Origin: Catenaria anguillulae PL171
Taxonomy: Eukaryota; Blastocladiomycota; Blastocladiomycetes; Blastocladiales; Catenariaceae
NCBI GenBank assembly: GCA_002102555.1
Contig: MCFL01000025.1
Location: 310,001-374,000 of the forward strand
Direction: 5' to 3'
DNA: 64,000 nt
In this document: positions 35,190 to 47,627 of the stretch, one piece after another
Numbering within the stretch: position 1 is the first letter of the stretch
Layout of the letters: every line of letters starts with the position of its first letter
Program-made: the position numbers and the translations under genes
Notes under the pieces: generated by a model
The model's database searches: none
What the model was told of the DNA's origin: nothing
The model's input: the letters and a program-made list of their open reading frames with translations, nothing else

Positions 35190-38100
35190 ATGGAATCCCT
35201 CTCTCCAACCGCCGGCCCGGACCACAACTTCGCGGCTGATCCGCACTCTCCTCTCAAGTCAAAGTCATTGCTGCCTCGGCCCACCAAGAAGACAAGGACA
35301 AAACCGCAAACTCTGCAGGTCGAAAACAGAGAGAATGGTGGATCTCAAGCAACGCTGACGGGCCAAGATTCGGCTCCCGACTTTTTTCACACGGCCCCAC
35401 CCACGCCGAGACTGGGAGAACGCTCCGACCGTTTTTCGCAGTCGCTTCCCAGCTCATCGTCGACACTTTGCCATGACCAAGAGTCTGACAAACTGGATCG
35501 ATTTGTGCCTACCTCGCGCGCTTACTGGGAGGAACTCGCCAGCGCCACTGTCCGTCATGATTCGATTGCACACGAAAACTTCATTGGATGACACTGATAC
35601 GCTTCAAATGCTGTTTCCGCACAGCCACTGCCGGATGCAACAACAACAACAGCCACCATCTCTCGCCCCTCGACCCCGGTCACCACCCCGCCCGCTGCAT
35701 CTCCTGTCCTCCCGGCCCTCGACCTTGGCGACATCTCCATTGACTCTCGCTTCTTTTCCGATGGTCACTTTGACGCCGACCCTGACTCGGACTCAATCGA
35801 CCAATTCATTCACCGCGCCTCGCACAATGAAGACGACTTTCTGCTCAACCTACACCGCACCCTCTCCCCACAACCCGCGCTTGTATCGCCTCCCTCGACC
35901 TCTCCGCCGCCGTCCATGTTCCAATCCGAACTCTCATTTGCCCTCGGCGGAAATGCGTCGCCATCGGTCGCGTCAACTGCATCCAGAACCACCGCCGCCG
36001 TTGGCAGAAGCCACTCGCCATACCTCAACCTCACCGCCGATGCTTCACGGCCGTCGGCACCGTCGACACCGACACTGCGTCAAACCCATTCGACCTCATT
36101 TCATTCGCCCGGGTCGTCAACAGCCATGTTGCTACGCAACCTCGAACGCCTCGTGCAAAGCGTGTGGCCCGAGCTCGATCGTAGCGCATGCATGCAAGCC
36201 GCAGTCGTGGATGCAAAGATCCAACAGCGCCGAGGTACGAGCCGTTGACAAGCCTTTACTGTGCCAATTGTTCTTTCATTCACTTGATGTCCCCCGCATT
36301 CCAAAAGACGAAAACCACGAAATCACGGCCATGCTTGCCGAAATGGACCTCTTTGACACGGAAATGTCGACCCTGCGCGCGACGCTGACCCAAAAGGAAG
36401 CCTTGCTCGCACACCTCGGCACCATCACGGGGCACCGCACCCACCCACGACCCAGGCCGACGTGGACCGAGCCGTGGACCGCGGCCGTGCCCCGTCCTCG
36501 GCGTCCCCGCACACGCACGCATCTGCGCCCGACTGGCACTCGCACATGCAACTGCGGTCGGATCTGGCATCCGCCACGGCCACGGTTGCGCGGCTCGAGT
36601 CGCAACTTGCAGACTCGCACGCGCAAATGCAAGAGTACATGAACAAGCTCGTGGACCAACGCGCCGTGGCACACGCGCATTTGAGAGATCTCGAGGCTGA
36701 ACGTACCGAGCGAACGCGCGAGCAAGCCGAGCATGACGCGACGGTGCAGCGCATGGTCGAGAGAGAGCAGACGGCGTACGCTAGGGCAGACGAGTGGGAG
36801 CGTGCTGCGTGCGAGGCGGCGGGGCTCGTGGGCGAGTTGCGCGCGAGAGTGGGCGAGGTCGAGGCCGAGAGGGACGCGCTGGCCAAGGAGAGGGACAGAC
36901 TCGAGGGCAAGTGCAGGGAGGCGAGTGAAGAGGCGGCGAGGTGGAGGCGAGAGGGTAAGGAGGCTAGGCAGGCCGTGGATGAGGTCCTCAAGGCGGGCAA
37001 AGTCAAGGGCGTTGACGGCGCGCATGGCAAGTCAAAGGACGCTGTTCCACTTGCCGAGTATGCGCGGAATGCGTTTGCGGCGGTCGTGAGCAAGGCCCAA
37101 GTCGACAGGGATGAGGCCGTTGCCAAGGTGGAGAAGCGCATGCGAAAAGTGGAGGAGGAGCGAGATGCAATGGAGAGAGACTTGATGGATTGCGCCGGAT
37201 TGATTGCTGGGCACGAGGACAAGTTGGCCGTGCTTGAGAGGGGCGCACAAGGGTTGCGGGAAGAGGTGGGCAGGTTGGAGTGGCAGGTTCGAGAGGGCAA
37301 AGACAGGGAGCACGCCTTCAAGACGCAAGTCGAGGAGCAGGCCAAGCAAATGGAGGCGTTGCGGGGCGAATTGGACGCTGTTAAGAAGAGGCTCGAGGAG
37401 ACGGGCTTGCAGTTGATTATCGTGACCAGTGAGCGCGACGGTGCTCTTGCCGCGGTTGCTCAAGTGCGCGAAGAGCTGGAACGTGCCGAGTCCGACAAGA
37501 AGCGCGTGGCCGCCGAACTTGAGCAAGCCGTCATGAATGTCGACAACTCCCGCACCGAACTGGCCACCATCCAAGGCGAGTTTCAATCAACCCAGTCGCA
37601 ACTCGCCTCCGCCTCTCAACAGCTCGCAGCCGCAACCGACGACCTGGCCGCCGCGCAGGCCGCAAATTCGGCCTTGGATTCGACGGCGCAACGGCAAAAG
37701 AAGGAAATCAAGAAGCTGTCTCAGCGTATCCGCGACCTGGAAAAGCAGGTGGCCATGAGTGCAGCACAAGCGGCCGAGTCGGCCAAGTCGCTTGAGCTTG
37801 TGCAAGAGTCGCTCACGATCGAGGCTGTGGCGCGCAACAACGCCGAGCGGGATCGCGATACCCACCGCTCGAGTGCGGAAGAGATCGCGAGCAAGCACGC
37901 GACCAAGTTGGCCGAGTACGATGCGCTGGCGCAACACCTTAAGGACGCACAAGGTCACGCCGTGGACCTGCAGGCCCAACTCGATCAAGTCACGATTGAA
38001 TTGGACACATCCAAATCGCACCAAGTGATTGCTCAGGCTCGCATTCAAGAGTTGACGCTCGAGCGCGACCGCCTCGCCGCCGACTTGTCCGAAAAGCAAA

Positions 38101-38779
38101 CCGAGCTGCATCGCTCTCGTCTTCGCTCAGAAGAGCTTTCCCAGCAACTACGCATGGTCGAATCGCAAGCCGCCTCGGCTACTGCTCGTGTTCTCGCCAT
38201 CCAAGCCGACAACGACAACCTCGTATCCAATGCATCCAAGCTCACCTCGTCCATCACTGAGCTGCAGAACCACTTGACGCGGCAGTCACGGCTCGCACGC
38301 GAGCGGATGCTGAGCTGGACCGCGCACGCAAAGAAATTGCTGTGTTGCAAGCGACCGTGCAAGAGTATGAGCAGCTCGGCGACCACGTTGGTGTTGCAGC
38401 TGCATCGGCTGGGTCCGCCATGCGTGAGCTGGACAGCGCGCGTCGGCGGATTAGCGATTTGGAACAAGAAGCAGAGGGGCTCAGGAGCCAAGTGCGCGAG
38501 CTCGAGGCGGTGTTGAGGACGTGGACGGCCGAGCGCGACTCGAGTTATCGTGTTACGGGCGCGTTGCGCGCCCAAGTCGCGTTTTGGCGTGAGCGTGCAG
38601 AGGGACGTGGTGCCGGCTCGGGAGCAGGAGGAGGCGTGTCCGGTGCTTTGGGAAGTGGTGCGTTGATTGGATCGTCACCAAGCAGTTCGGCTAGCTCGGT
38701 TGGAAGCAGCGCAGGTGGTGGTGGAGCGACCTCGACAGCAACAAGTGCTGCTCGCCGATTTGGGCGCCTGTTTTCCTGA
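35190..38779 (+). CDS. Long coiled-coil protein, two apparent one-base losses
   Basis: Exons 35190-35549, 35625-36234 and 36308-38779 (introns 75 and 73 bases, phases consistent; the first donor GTCCGT is weak). About 1150 residues. The N-terminal 350 residues are Ser/Thr/Pro-rich with an acidic patch (DADPDSDSID); the rest is almost continuous heptad coiled coil (ERTREQAEHDATVQRM, AERDALAKERDRL, KKLSQRIRDLEKQV), ending in a Gly/Ser-rich tail and RRFGRLFS. Frame changes occur near 36428-36450 and at 38274-38276; each is repaired by one added base and the coiled-coil pattern then continues. This could be a centrosomal, Golgi or cytoskeletal scaffold, but coiled coils do not allow a family call by eye. 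Confidence 0.65.
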
Positions 38780-39865
38780 CTGACTTTGATTGTGGTTATC
38801 GCATTCTTTGCTGTAAATTCATTTCTTCGCTTGGTTCAATTGTTCACTTGCAATACACATATGCGTTCACCTGGTGCCGTCAATAGTGTTCCTTCGAGTC
38901 CTCGTCGGTCGGTGATGATTGCGCTGGCTGCCAAGCATGCGTTGGACTTGCCCCGACAGTGACGGCGGTCGGGCTGCAGTTGAACGCATTCGGAGGGTCT
39001 TGCCTCCAGGCTAAGAATGGATAAGGTATGCGAACAGTATCGACCCATGACCACTCAACTGGCCACGGCTGTTATGACACTTGTGGTTCGTGTCGGATGC
39101 CCATGCCCGCCGCCATGTGCTTTTGCCAGGGACTCCGTCATCCTCGCTCCAAATGTTCAGTCACATGGCCGCGCATGCGCCAAAGAGGCAAGAAGCGAAG
39201 CAGATCTACGAATCTCGCTATGCATGTGGGTCGGTCAGGCGGGTTTGCCCTTGTGCACTTTATTCCCGTTGCTTGCTGGCTAAGGCTGGACAAGCTCATG
39301 AGTCCAGGGCTTGGACGCGTCACATGTCTCACCAAGCTCAGCAAGCCATGATACCGTTCCGAGCCCAGATATCCCATGACCAGCTTGCCATACCCATGAG
39401 ATATCCTTCAGGACGGCGTGAACAATATGGCATCATGGCTGGCCACCTGGCGCTGGCTCGGCTGGTCGCGCCTTGGGAGATGCGACAAGCCGAGATTGTG
39501 GACACGCGCGGGGTGAGCGTGACCGTTATGACGCCCATATGAGTGCCGCTGCCCTTGCAGAGTTGTTGATGAGCAGGCCAATAATCCGAGGGTGGCTCGG
39601 TACTGCGCGCTTTCCTCTGCGTCATGACCTATCAAACCTGTGCACCGATTCAAACCGGTTTGGCCACTGAGTGACCATCCGATGAAAGCTTGAGGGGCTG
39701 CTGGAAAAGAGGTCAAAAAGACAGCCCATCCCCCGCCTCTCTGCCCTCATCCAAAGTCCTCTGTGTCTGGGAACTCCTTCAGTGCACTCCCAACCCAACC
39801 GCTCTTCACCACAAAACGCAATCACATCAAGCTGCACCCAATTAACTCCCCGACCCACTATCAAC
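38780..39865. other. Intergenic, about 1.1 kb, no gene seen
   Basis: Between two plus-strand genes. Short frames on both strands (up to about 150 codons, e.g. 39081-39542) have no recognisable sequence. The last 100 bases are C/A-rich and resemble a leader. No tRNA or repeat found. Confidence 0.5.
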
Positions 39866-41694
39866 ATGTCGCAACTTTTCAGCAAGCAAGGGCTGTTCGC
39901 CGTCAAGTCCATGGAGACGTTTCGTCGAGATGCCGACAACAGCGGTATGAAGCGGTCTTTGACCGCCAAGGATGTGACCCTCATTGGTACGCCCACCTCC
40001 TGTTCACCTCCGTCATGTCCACAAGCTGTTGGCGGATGGGAACCGCCCCGGCCGTCGCGTCATTCCATAACCACCATCCTAACGTGTACATGTTCATCCC
40101 ATGACCCCCTTTTCACCTCCAGGTGTGGGAGAAATTATCGGAGCAGGGATCTTCGTCATTACAGGCAAGGCCGCCGCCCTTCACGCCGGTCCGGCCATCG
40201 TGTTGTCGTTCATCATCTCGGGTATCGCCTGCGCGTTTGCCGGCCTCTGCTACTCGGAAATGGCAGCGTGTGTGCCCATTGCAGGCTCGGCGTACACATA
40301 CGCATATGCTACCACGGGGAACCTGGTGGCGTGGGTTATTGGATGGGATTTGGGTGCGTTTGCGTTCTTTTGTCATCGATTCACGGAATCCCCACCTCGG
40401 AACTGACTGGAATCGCGTGTTTCGTTCGCAATGCAGCCCTCGAATATCTTGCCGGTGCTGCCACGGTCGCTGTCGGTTGGTCTGCGTATCTCAAGTCGTT
40501 CCTTGCATCGCTCGGCGTTGAGCTTGGAAACTCGTGGACCAACGCGCCAGTTGCCTTCTCGGACGACAAGGGCTTCTTTGTCCCTGAGGACGCTGGTATC
40601 CTTAACCTGCCCGCCATGCTTATTGTCGCTGCCTGCACGCTTGTCCTTTGCTTCGGTGTCAAGGAATCGGCCATGGTCAACCACGTGTTCGTCGCCATCA
40701 AGGTCAGTGTCATCCTTCTCTTCTTGTTCTCGACCTTTGCCTACATTCAACCCGCCAACTGGTCGCCGTTCATCCCCGAGCGTACCGAGGACGGCAAGTA
40801 TGGTTTCCAAGGCGTCTTGCGCGCGTCTGTGAGTGTCTTCTTTGGTTCGTTTCCACTATTCGCCTCCACGCTTCTCTTCTCAACAGTTTTCCGAGATGCT
40901 AATCGCTTGGATTCCCACCAACAGCGTACATTGGGTTTGATGCCGTCTCGACTTGCGCCCAGGAGACCAAGAAACCCAGTCGCGACATGCCCATCGGCAT
41001 CATGGGTTCACTCCTCTTTTGCACGGTGCTCTACATCATGGTTTCTCTTAACTTGACGGGCATCACAAACTACACCAACCTTAACACTGCCGCGCCTCTG
41101 GCCGATGCCGTGAAGGAGCTGGGCATGAACTGGCTTAAAATCCTGGTTAGTGTGGGTGGTGTGGCCGGTCTCAGTTCAGTTATTCTCGTTTCCCTGATGG
41201 CGCAGCCTCGTATCTTCATGGCCATGTCGGCGGACGGTTTCCTTCCGCCTGCGTTCGGTAAGGTGCATCCCACGTACGGCACGCCCATGCTCGCGACCAT
41301 CCTGTCTGGTGTCGTCTGCGTCCTCGGTGCCGGTTTCTTGCCCTTGGACGTGCTTGGGGATATCACCTCGGCTGGTACCCTGTTTGCCTTCTTCCTCGTG
41401 TGCATCTCCGTCATGGTCTTGCGCTTCACGCGGCCCGACATTGAGCGTCCGTTCAAGGTTCCCGGCGGTCCCATTCTCATTCCCGTACTCGGTGCCGCGT
41501 CGTCCATGTTGCTCATTGTCACGACCGGTGGACACACTGTTCTCCGTCTCGTCATCTGGTGCGGTATCGGTCTCGTCATCTACGGCTTGTACGGTTACCG
41601 CAACTCGCATGCTCGACTTGGTGAAGACGAGGCCAAGAACGGCAGTGCCGAGCACCTTGCGGACAAGAAGGGCGATTCCAAAGAGAGCGTGTAA
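39866..41694 (+). CDS. Cationic amino acid transporter (APC superfamily, CAT/YfnA type)
   Basis: Four exons: 39866-39986, 40123-40353, 40437-40844 and 40925-41694 (introns 136, 83 and 80 bases), 509 residues, all phases consistent. The N-terminal KRSLTAKDVTLIGVGEIIGAGIF is the CAT-family entry to helix 1 with the unwound G-x-G-I-x-G-I/A-G-I-F substrate motif. Further landmarks are AGLCYSEMAACVPIAGSAY, VIGWDLALEYLAGAATVAVGWS and FFAYIGFDAVSTCAQETKKPSRDMP. About 12 membrane helices are visible and the C-terminus is a short Lys/Glu-rich tail. It is predicted to import cationic amino acids by sodium-independent or proton-coupled transport at the plasma or vacuolar membrane; specificity is not readable. 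It resembles animal, plant and bacterial CATs more than the yeast permease family. An AATAAA lies near 41830. Confidence 0.9.
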
Positions 41695-42145
41695 ACAGCC
41701 TCTGTCGAGCAAGACTTGAGGATGAATATGGGCCAAAATGATGTTGGGCCCCAGGTGTAATCTAATCTGTATTTGATTTTGTCTTTTTGTGTATGTACAT
41801 AACCCCAACAATTCATCCGTCTCGTGCGAATAAATGCAGGCATTTGATTTTGATTTACTTACATTGCGCTTGTGACGTTCGTGGTTTGGTTTGTAGAATC
41901 GGATTTACTTGATGCTAAGTTCCAGCGTTGAATCTTGGTGCGTCGCGTCGCTCGCTGTGCCTCGCATCCCACTCCCATCCCATGATTCTCCAGGCTAGGG
42001 GCTGTGATCCGACTTGAGCAGATCGCTTTATGCGAAGTGGGACAACGGCAAACTGATTTCCTGGTTTAGTGGTCGACGGGAAGTGAAAGGAAGTCTTGTG
42101 TACATGAACAACAAATCGCCGAGTCGAATGACTTCAAACTCACCC
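41695..42145. other. Convergent 3' interval
   Basis: 451 bases between the transporter and DBP10 stops. Contains AT-rich sequence and AATAAA near 41830 that could serve polyadenylation of the plus-strand transporter. Nothing else seen. Confidence 0.5.
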
Positions 42146-44782
42146 TCACTTGCGGCCCTTACCCTTTCCACCCTTGCGAGGTGCCCGTGCATTCTTTGCC
42201 TTGCGCTTTTCCTTGAGCTTGCGTGCTTGACAATCTGCTGCACATCCCGGAGCTCGCTCTTTGCCTGCACCTTGGGCATGTGCCTAAACTTGCGTTTCCT
42301 TGCCTCGTTGGCCATGTCCTTGGCATTGGCCAGTTCCGACTCGCCCGTCTTTGGCACAAACACCTTGTTCTTCTTTTGCCACTGTGCAAACCGGTCCGTC
42401 TTGAGCGATGCGGGCAGCTTGACACCAGACTCGCCCTTGATCAACTTGACATTGTCAGCGCCCACCGTCTCGCGCTTAAACTTCTTCTTCTTGGAATCCC
42501 ACACAACCTTGCCCTGGCCCTTGGCCGCGCGCATGATGGTGTCGTCGTCGCCCATCAAGTCCATGCTTGCCGTCAACGCCCCGCGCGCCAACGACGAGGT
42601 CGTGTGCATGGAGTACCCGCGCTCCGTGTTGTAATCCGCGGGCTGGTACGCCATGTAGTGCTCGGAATCCTTGAACGTATCCGCTGACGGAATCGCCTTG
42701 GGTGCCGATGCCGATGTGCGCGCCTTTTTCCGTGCAGGCTTGCGCAAGTCCTCGGCAAGCACAAACGCCGACTTTGTCTCCTCGTCTATCTCGCTGTCAT
42801 CACCACCGTCCTCCTCATTGTCCCCCGTGGCATCAGTGCGCGTGCGCTTGCCCAACCTGCCCGTCCGCTCCACGGCCGCCTCGGTCGCAACGCGATGCTT
42901 GGTCGCCGACTCCTCCACGGCCTGCTTGTTCTTGCTGATGGCGCCCGCAACCTGCGTGCGCCGCCGCTGCATCAAATTGTGACCCTCGTGCTTGCCGCCG
43001 CGCGTGCCAACCTCGAAAATGGTTTCCTGCGGGCGGAAATTGGACAATTGCGCAACGAGCGTCTGGCGCGTCAGCAAGTCCTTGGACAGCTTGCCGCGCA
43101 GCAGCGGGTGCGTGCCCATGCCAAACGTGTGGACGAGGGCAAGCTCCTTGTATCGCTTGTGGGATTCGGGCGAGGCAACGGGGCGAGACTTCATGTATAG
43201 CTTGTACCCGTTTTCGGCAATGCGGCGCTGCGTGCTCAGCACAATGTCGTCGTGCAATTTGCCAGAGACCCATTCCATGTCGTCTTCGAGAAGGGTGAAC
43301 GGGATGGAACCGGTCACGAGCTGGTTGGTGTAGCTGAGCGAGTCGTCGGCGGGTAGTCGGTTTGCGTTTCGTAAATGAGCGGGCGGGCAAGGAAGAGCTG
43401 TAAATCAAACAGATAGGGCATCTACAGTTACAACAGAAACCGGTCCAGTCAGCATCAAGACACAGCTGAAACCTTTTCGAACATGCGCGCAAGTACAAAC
43501 CTCCTCGGCCGTCACCATGCTCCATGCCCAACCCCTCCGACCAGCACGCGCAACACGACCGACACGATGCAAAAACACCTTTGGCTGCGGCGGAAAGTCG
43601 TAGTTGATGACATGATCCAAAATTGGGATATCAATACCACGCGCAGCAACATCGGTCACCACCAAAATGTTCTTGCGGCCCTCGGTAAACTGGGCCAAAT
43701 TGATCTTGCGCACAGACTGGTCCAATGCACCGTAGATGCATGTTGCCTGGTACCCGCGGTCCGTGATGAGTGTCGTCAAGTATTCGACATGGTGTTTGGT
43801 CGAGGCAAAGATGATGGCTTGCGGGGTCTTGGGTGTTGATGCGGCGGAATCCGAGTCGTTGGACCGAGGAATGGTTTTGGGGATTTGGATCACGTCGCGA
43901 AGGAGGTAGAGCAGGGATGCATCCTTTTCTGGCGGCTTGACGGTGAAGAAGGCCATTTCGAGGTCCTTTGAGATTTTGGTTTCGGAATCGAGGCGGATCA
44001 GGACGGGGTCGGGCTTGAGGCCGGCTTTGGCAAACTCGACGAGCGATTTGGGCAAGGTGGCGGAGAAGAGGACGGTTTGGCGGTAGTCGGGCTCGGGCAA
44101 GCGGTGAAGGATCTCGTGCAGCTGAACTTCGAAACCCATTTCAAACAAGCTGAGGATCAGAAAAAACAATAGCATGTCAACATTCATCGCCAACGCAACA
44201 TGCCCACGAGGTCAACCCCAGAATGACTTGGCGAATGTACCGATCGGCCTCATCAAACACAATGTACTCGACCAACTTGAGATCAAAGTTCATTTCCACC
44301 AGCAAGTGCAAAAGACGACCGGGAGTGGCAACAATGACGTCTGGGTTGCCTGCCATGGCGCTAAACTGTTCGTCCATGTTGTCACCACCCACGAGCGCGA
44401 CCGACCGTAAATCCGAATACTTTGTCAAATCCCGCAAGAACTTGAGCGTCTGCAATGCCAACTCACGCGACGGCGACAAGATGACGGCCCGGGCACCGAC
44501 ACGCGCCGAATGATTCTTAAGGCGCTCGACGAGTGGGATCAAGAAGGAGGCCGTTTTACCGGAACCTGTCCGTGCCATACCGACAACATCTTTTCCGTCG
44601 AGGATGAGCGGAATGGAGCGGCGCTGGATGGGTGTCGGCACCTGGTAGCCCATGCGCAAGATGGCTTTGAGCATGTTGTGGCTCAATCCCATGGACTGGA
44701 AGCCGCCCGATTTCTTCTTCTTGCCGCCCTTTGAGGCAATGGCGAGCGGATTGTGGCTGCTGTTGAAATCGTTGTTATCCAT
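42146..44782 (-). CDS. DBP10: DEAD-box RNA helicase Dbp10 (DDX54), 60S ribosome biogenesis
   Basis: Exons 44782-44241, 44149-43501 and 43419-42146 with introns of 91 and 81 bases. Helicase motifs in order: Q motif ([17 protein letters not shown]), [29 protein letters not shown] (followed by RLFEMGF across the splice), SAT, ARGID and [11 protein letters not shown]. The C-terminal domain matches DDX54: [30 protein letters not shown], a YNTERGY block and LMGDDD, then a Lys-rich end. The protein acts in the nucleolus on pre-60S particles. Two places require one added base: about 43350 and about 42223; the second converts an implausible tail into [18 protein letters not shown], the expected basic end, with stop at 42146-42148. 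The gene is divergent from the aminotransferase. Confidence 0.92.
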
Positions 44783-45123
44783 GGTGTTGCATGTACATGT
44801 GCCTGTGTTTGCATCATCAATGTGTAATTTGGCTGTCCGTCATGCTATCGCTCAGTCCGCATCAGCACGCAGGACGCCGGCCAGGAATGCATTCAAGAGC
44901 ACGTGACCCGGGGTGATGTGCTGCTACTCGTCAAATGAAACGTGGATCGTGTCGCGAAGCCCCAAACCGTGTTTTCGCTCATCCCATCCAGTTCCATCGC
45001 CCAGACCACTCGGCCTGCCGTCCGCTCATACGCTTAAGCTCTTTCGCCTCCTATTCGGTATCTATGCACCCTGCGCTCTGGTCCGCCAGCGACAGTCACT
45101 CCCATTCTCAATAGATTTTCACC
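44783..45123. promoter_or_regulatory. Bidirectional promoter interval, DBP10 / aminotransferase
   Basis: 341 bases between two divergent start codons. No strict TATA box at a convincing distance. Contains CACGTGACC near 44900, an E-box/Cbf1- or Pho4-like CACGTG that could act on either gene; this is motif resemblance only. Confidence 0.45.
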
Positions 45124-46534
45124 ATGGTCAGCCCGCAAAAAGCCGACGGCGGCAACGCCAATGTCAAGCTCAACCCGTGGGACTCCAAGACTCAGCAGTA
45201 CCACGGTGGCCAGGAATGGTCCAAGATTGCCCAGTTTGTCGAGGACTTTTCCGTCACCACCAACTGCTACGGCACCCCTCAATCGGGTTTGGATGCTGTT
45301 GCCAATTCTGTACGGCTCGCCCATCATCTTGGCCCGCTGCTCCATTTCGTTGCCAATTCCTGACACCGGCATGAATAAACCATGCCTTTCAGATTCACAA
45401 CATCCACCACTACCCGCCCGCCGACCAAGAGCCCGCCAAGTCGGACCTTGCGCGATTCTTGTGGCCATCCGACGAGGAGTTTGATGCCAACCACGGCCGC
45501 TTGCTCATGGGCAACGGCGCATCTGAGTTGATTGATTTGGTCATTCGTTTGTCGCCCGAGGGCACCTGGAAGCCGGGACCGTGGGATGTCCAGGTATGCC
45601 ATTTATTTCTGTCGAATCCCGGCGTCGGGTCAACCTTGCAGTCTCACACTCGCCCTGCCACTCTCAACTAGTACATGGAGTACCAGCGCTCGGCCGCTAC
45701 CAACTCGCGAACCATTCTCGCTCCCAAGGCTGCGGAGCCCGCAACTCTGACCTGCATTGTCAACCCCAACAACCCGACTGGCGAGTACATGGACATTGAT
45801 GCGCTCAAGGCTTGGATTCGCACCAATGTCGAAGACAATGGCGTCGTTGTTCTTGGTGCGTCACCGTTTCCCGTGCACTGGGTTTTTGCGCCCTGGTTAT
45901 GTGTCTCACACGACTGTCGCCTCTCCATCCTCAACAGACGAATCGATGCAGCCATGGCACTCTGCCGATTGGCGCTCGCAATCCATGACCTCTCAGCACG
46001 ACTTTGTTGCCGAAATGCTCCGCGAGCGCAACGTGCGCGTCTACGTCATCCACAGCTGGACCAAGCTCTGGTGCTGCACGGGCTTGCGCATCGGGTCCAT
46101 TGTGTCGCCCACTGCAGAACACACGGCCCAACTGAAAAAGTTCCAAGTCCCTTGGTCTGTTAACTCGCTGGCACTGCCATTCATGTCGGCCGTGGTCCGC
46201 GACGACGACTTTGTCAACAAGACGTGGAACAACACGGCAAAGTGGCGCGCAGCGCAAATCGAGGTCTTGACCCAAGTGTCCAAGGACATGAAGGCAAAGT
46301 TTGGCACCCACGAATGGGAGTTCCACGGCCAAGACTTTTTGAGCTGGATTTGGATTGATGTCAAGGACGCCCGCGTTGCAGATGTGCTTGTGGAAGCTGC
46401 GCGTGTGGCCGGAACGCCCGTGAGGGCAGGCAAGTATGGTATGAGCGGCCGACGTATGTCCGCATCAAGGTTGGATTGCCCGACAAGTTGAAGTCTTGGC
46501 GCAAGCGTGGAAGAGCATTGAGCAGTTGGATTAG
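45124..46534 (+). CDS. Fold-type I PLP aminotransferase, histidinol-phosphate aminotransferase/CobD-like
   Basis: Exons 45124-45309, 45393-45593, 45672-45855 and from 45938 to the stop at 46532-46534; introns 83, 78 and 82 bases. Motifs: GNGASELIDLVIR (cofactor phosphate loop), CIVNPNNPTGEY, VVVLDES, and the PLP-lysine region HSWTKLWCCTGLRIGS. Length is about 390 residues. The last exon needs one added base at 46438-46439 (GG) and one at about 46493 (G) to read ...GKYGYERPTYVRIKVGLPD.. and end ..WKSIEQLD; unrepaired, the frame ends early at about 46491. The substrate is uncertain: the family includes HisC and L-threonine-phosphate decarboxylases, and fungal relatives are often unassigned. Confidence 0.82.
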
Positions 46535-46970
46535 AGTGTATTTTTCGTATTGCTGCGTTCCAACCAGTTGTGTTTACTTTTCTGCCCCTTGATCCTTTAT
46601 CTTCACCCCCCACACCCTCGTCGTTCATCATTGTTTCTTAACGCCCTGCTCATCTACATGCACTTTTCTGGCCAACAGCTCTTACTGGTGTCTCAGGACT
46701 TTCTGCGAGCACTCCTTCGATACAATGCTAACTGGGCTGGGATACAATGTGGAAGTCCGGATGGAGTGGGAGCAAGACCGCGCTTCCGTCCACAATTTCC
46801 TGCACCAGCGCCACGAAGTCCTGTCGTTCGACCTGATACGTTCACGAAAATCGGCATGGACGAGACCACAACGCCCTTCCCCAAACAAACATGGCTCTGC
46901 AACTGTGGAACTGAAAACCATCTACTCGAGGGCCGGCGGGCCATAAGATATGGCGGAATTGAGCATTCAA
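46535..46970. other. Intergenic between aminotransferase and tRNA
   Basis: 436 bases, no convincing coding sequence. The first 100 bases are T- and C-rich as in fungal 3' UTRs. Confidence 0.5.
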
Positions 46971-47041
46971 GCCGGCTTGGCTCAGTGGCAGAGCGTCGCT
47001 CTCGTAAAGCGAAGGTCGGGTGTTCGATCCTCCCAGCCGGC
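46971..47041 (+). tRNA. tRNA-Thr, anticodon CGT
   Basis: 71 bases fold as a cloverleaf: acceptor GCCGGCT/AGCCGGC (7 pairs), D stem GCTC/GAGC, anticodon stem TCGCT/AGCGA with loop CTCGTAA (anticodon CGT, reading ACG), five-base variable loop, and T loop TTCGATC on a stem GGGTG/CTCCC with one T-T mismatch. CCA is not encoded and there is no intron. The A box (TGGCTCAGTGG) and B box (GTTCGATCC) of the internal promoter are present, and TTTT follows at about 47052 as a Pol III terminator. Confidence 0.93.
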
Positions 47042-47627
47042 ATTGTGCGTTCTTTTGCTCGATTTTCAATATCGGAAATGTGACCCAAGTGCAGGTCGAC
47101 ATTTTGCACCAGGTTTGGTACGATTTGGAGCATTATTGAGTGCTCTGTTGGACCATTTGCGCGGCAATTTTCTCTGGATTTTGCGTGGTCACATCTGTCG
47201 ATCGACATGGAAAAATGTTGTCTCAGCTATCATTCATAGGCTCTATTTACCACAGCAACGGCGCTCTCGAGCGAGGCATCGAGCGGCAACCAAAGTCACT
47301 GTCAGTGTGTGCTGTCGTCTCGACAAATACGAGCGAGTCACTTGCTGCGAACCAGGCGTTCGATGCCACGCACAGGTCAGGACTGGCTTTCTGCCCCTCT
47401 CCAGTCACCAGCCAAAAACTAAAGGAGCAAAAACCCTCGCCAAGGACGTTGTCATTTTCGTACGTGGCTCGCCCCGGGATCGTAGCTTGTCCAGTCCCGG
47501 CTGGTGATGATGGAGAAGATGGTAGTCAAAAAGGATGCTCAGCCACGGAAGGGCATTTCATGAATGAGGGCATATTTATGTACAAAAGCACCGACAGTGC
47601 ACAGCTAACAGGTAACCTGAATCATCA
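47042..47627. other. Intergenic between tRNA and lipase stop
   Basis: About 590 bases. Contains the Pol III terminator just after the tRNA and presumably the 3' UTR of the minus-strand lipase gene. No gene seen. Confidence 0.5.

Noticed and set aside
42028..42145. Longer Dbp10 C-terminus reading to 42028
   Set aside because: That tail is unlike any Dbp10; with one added base at about 42223 the frame ends in the expected Lys/Arg-rich tail at 42146.
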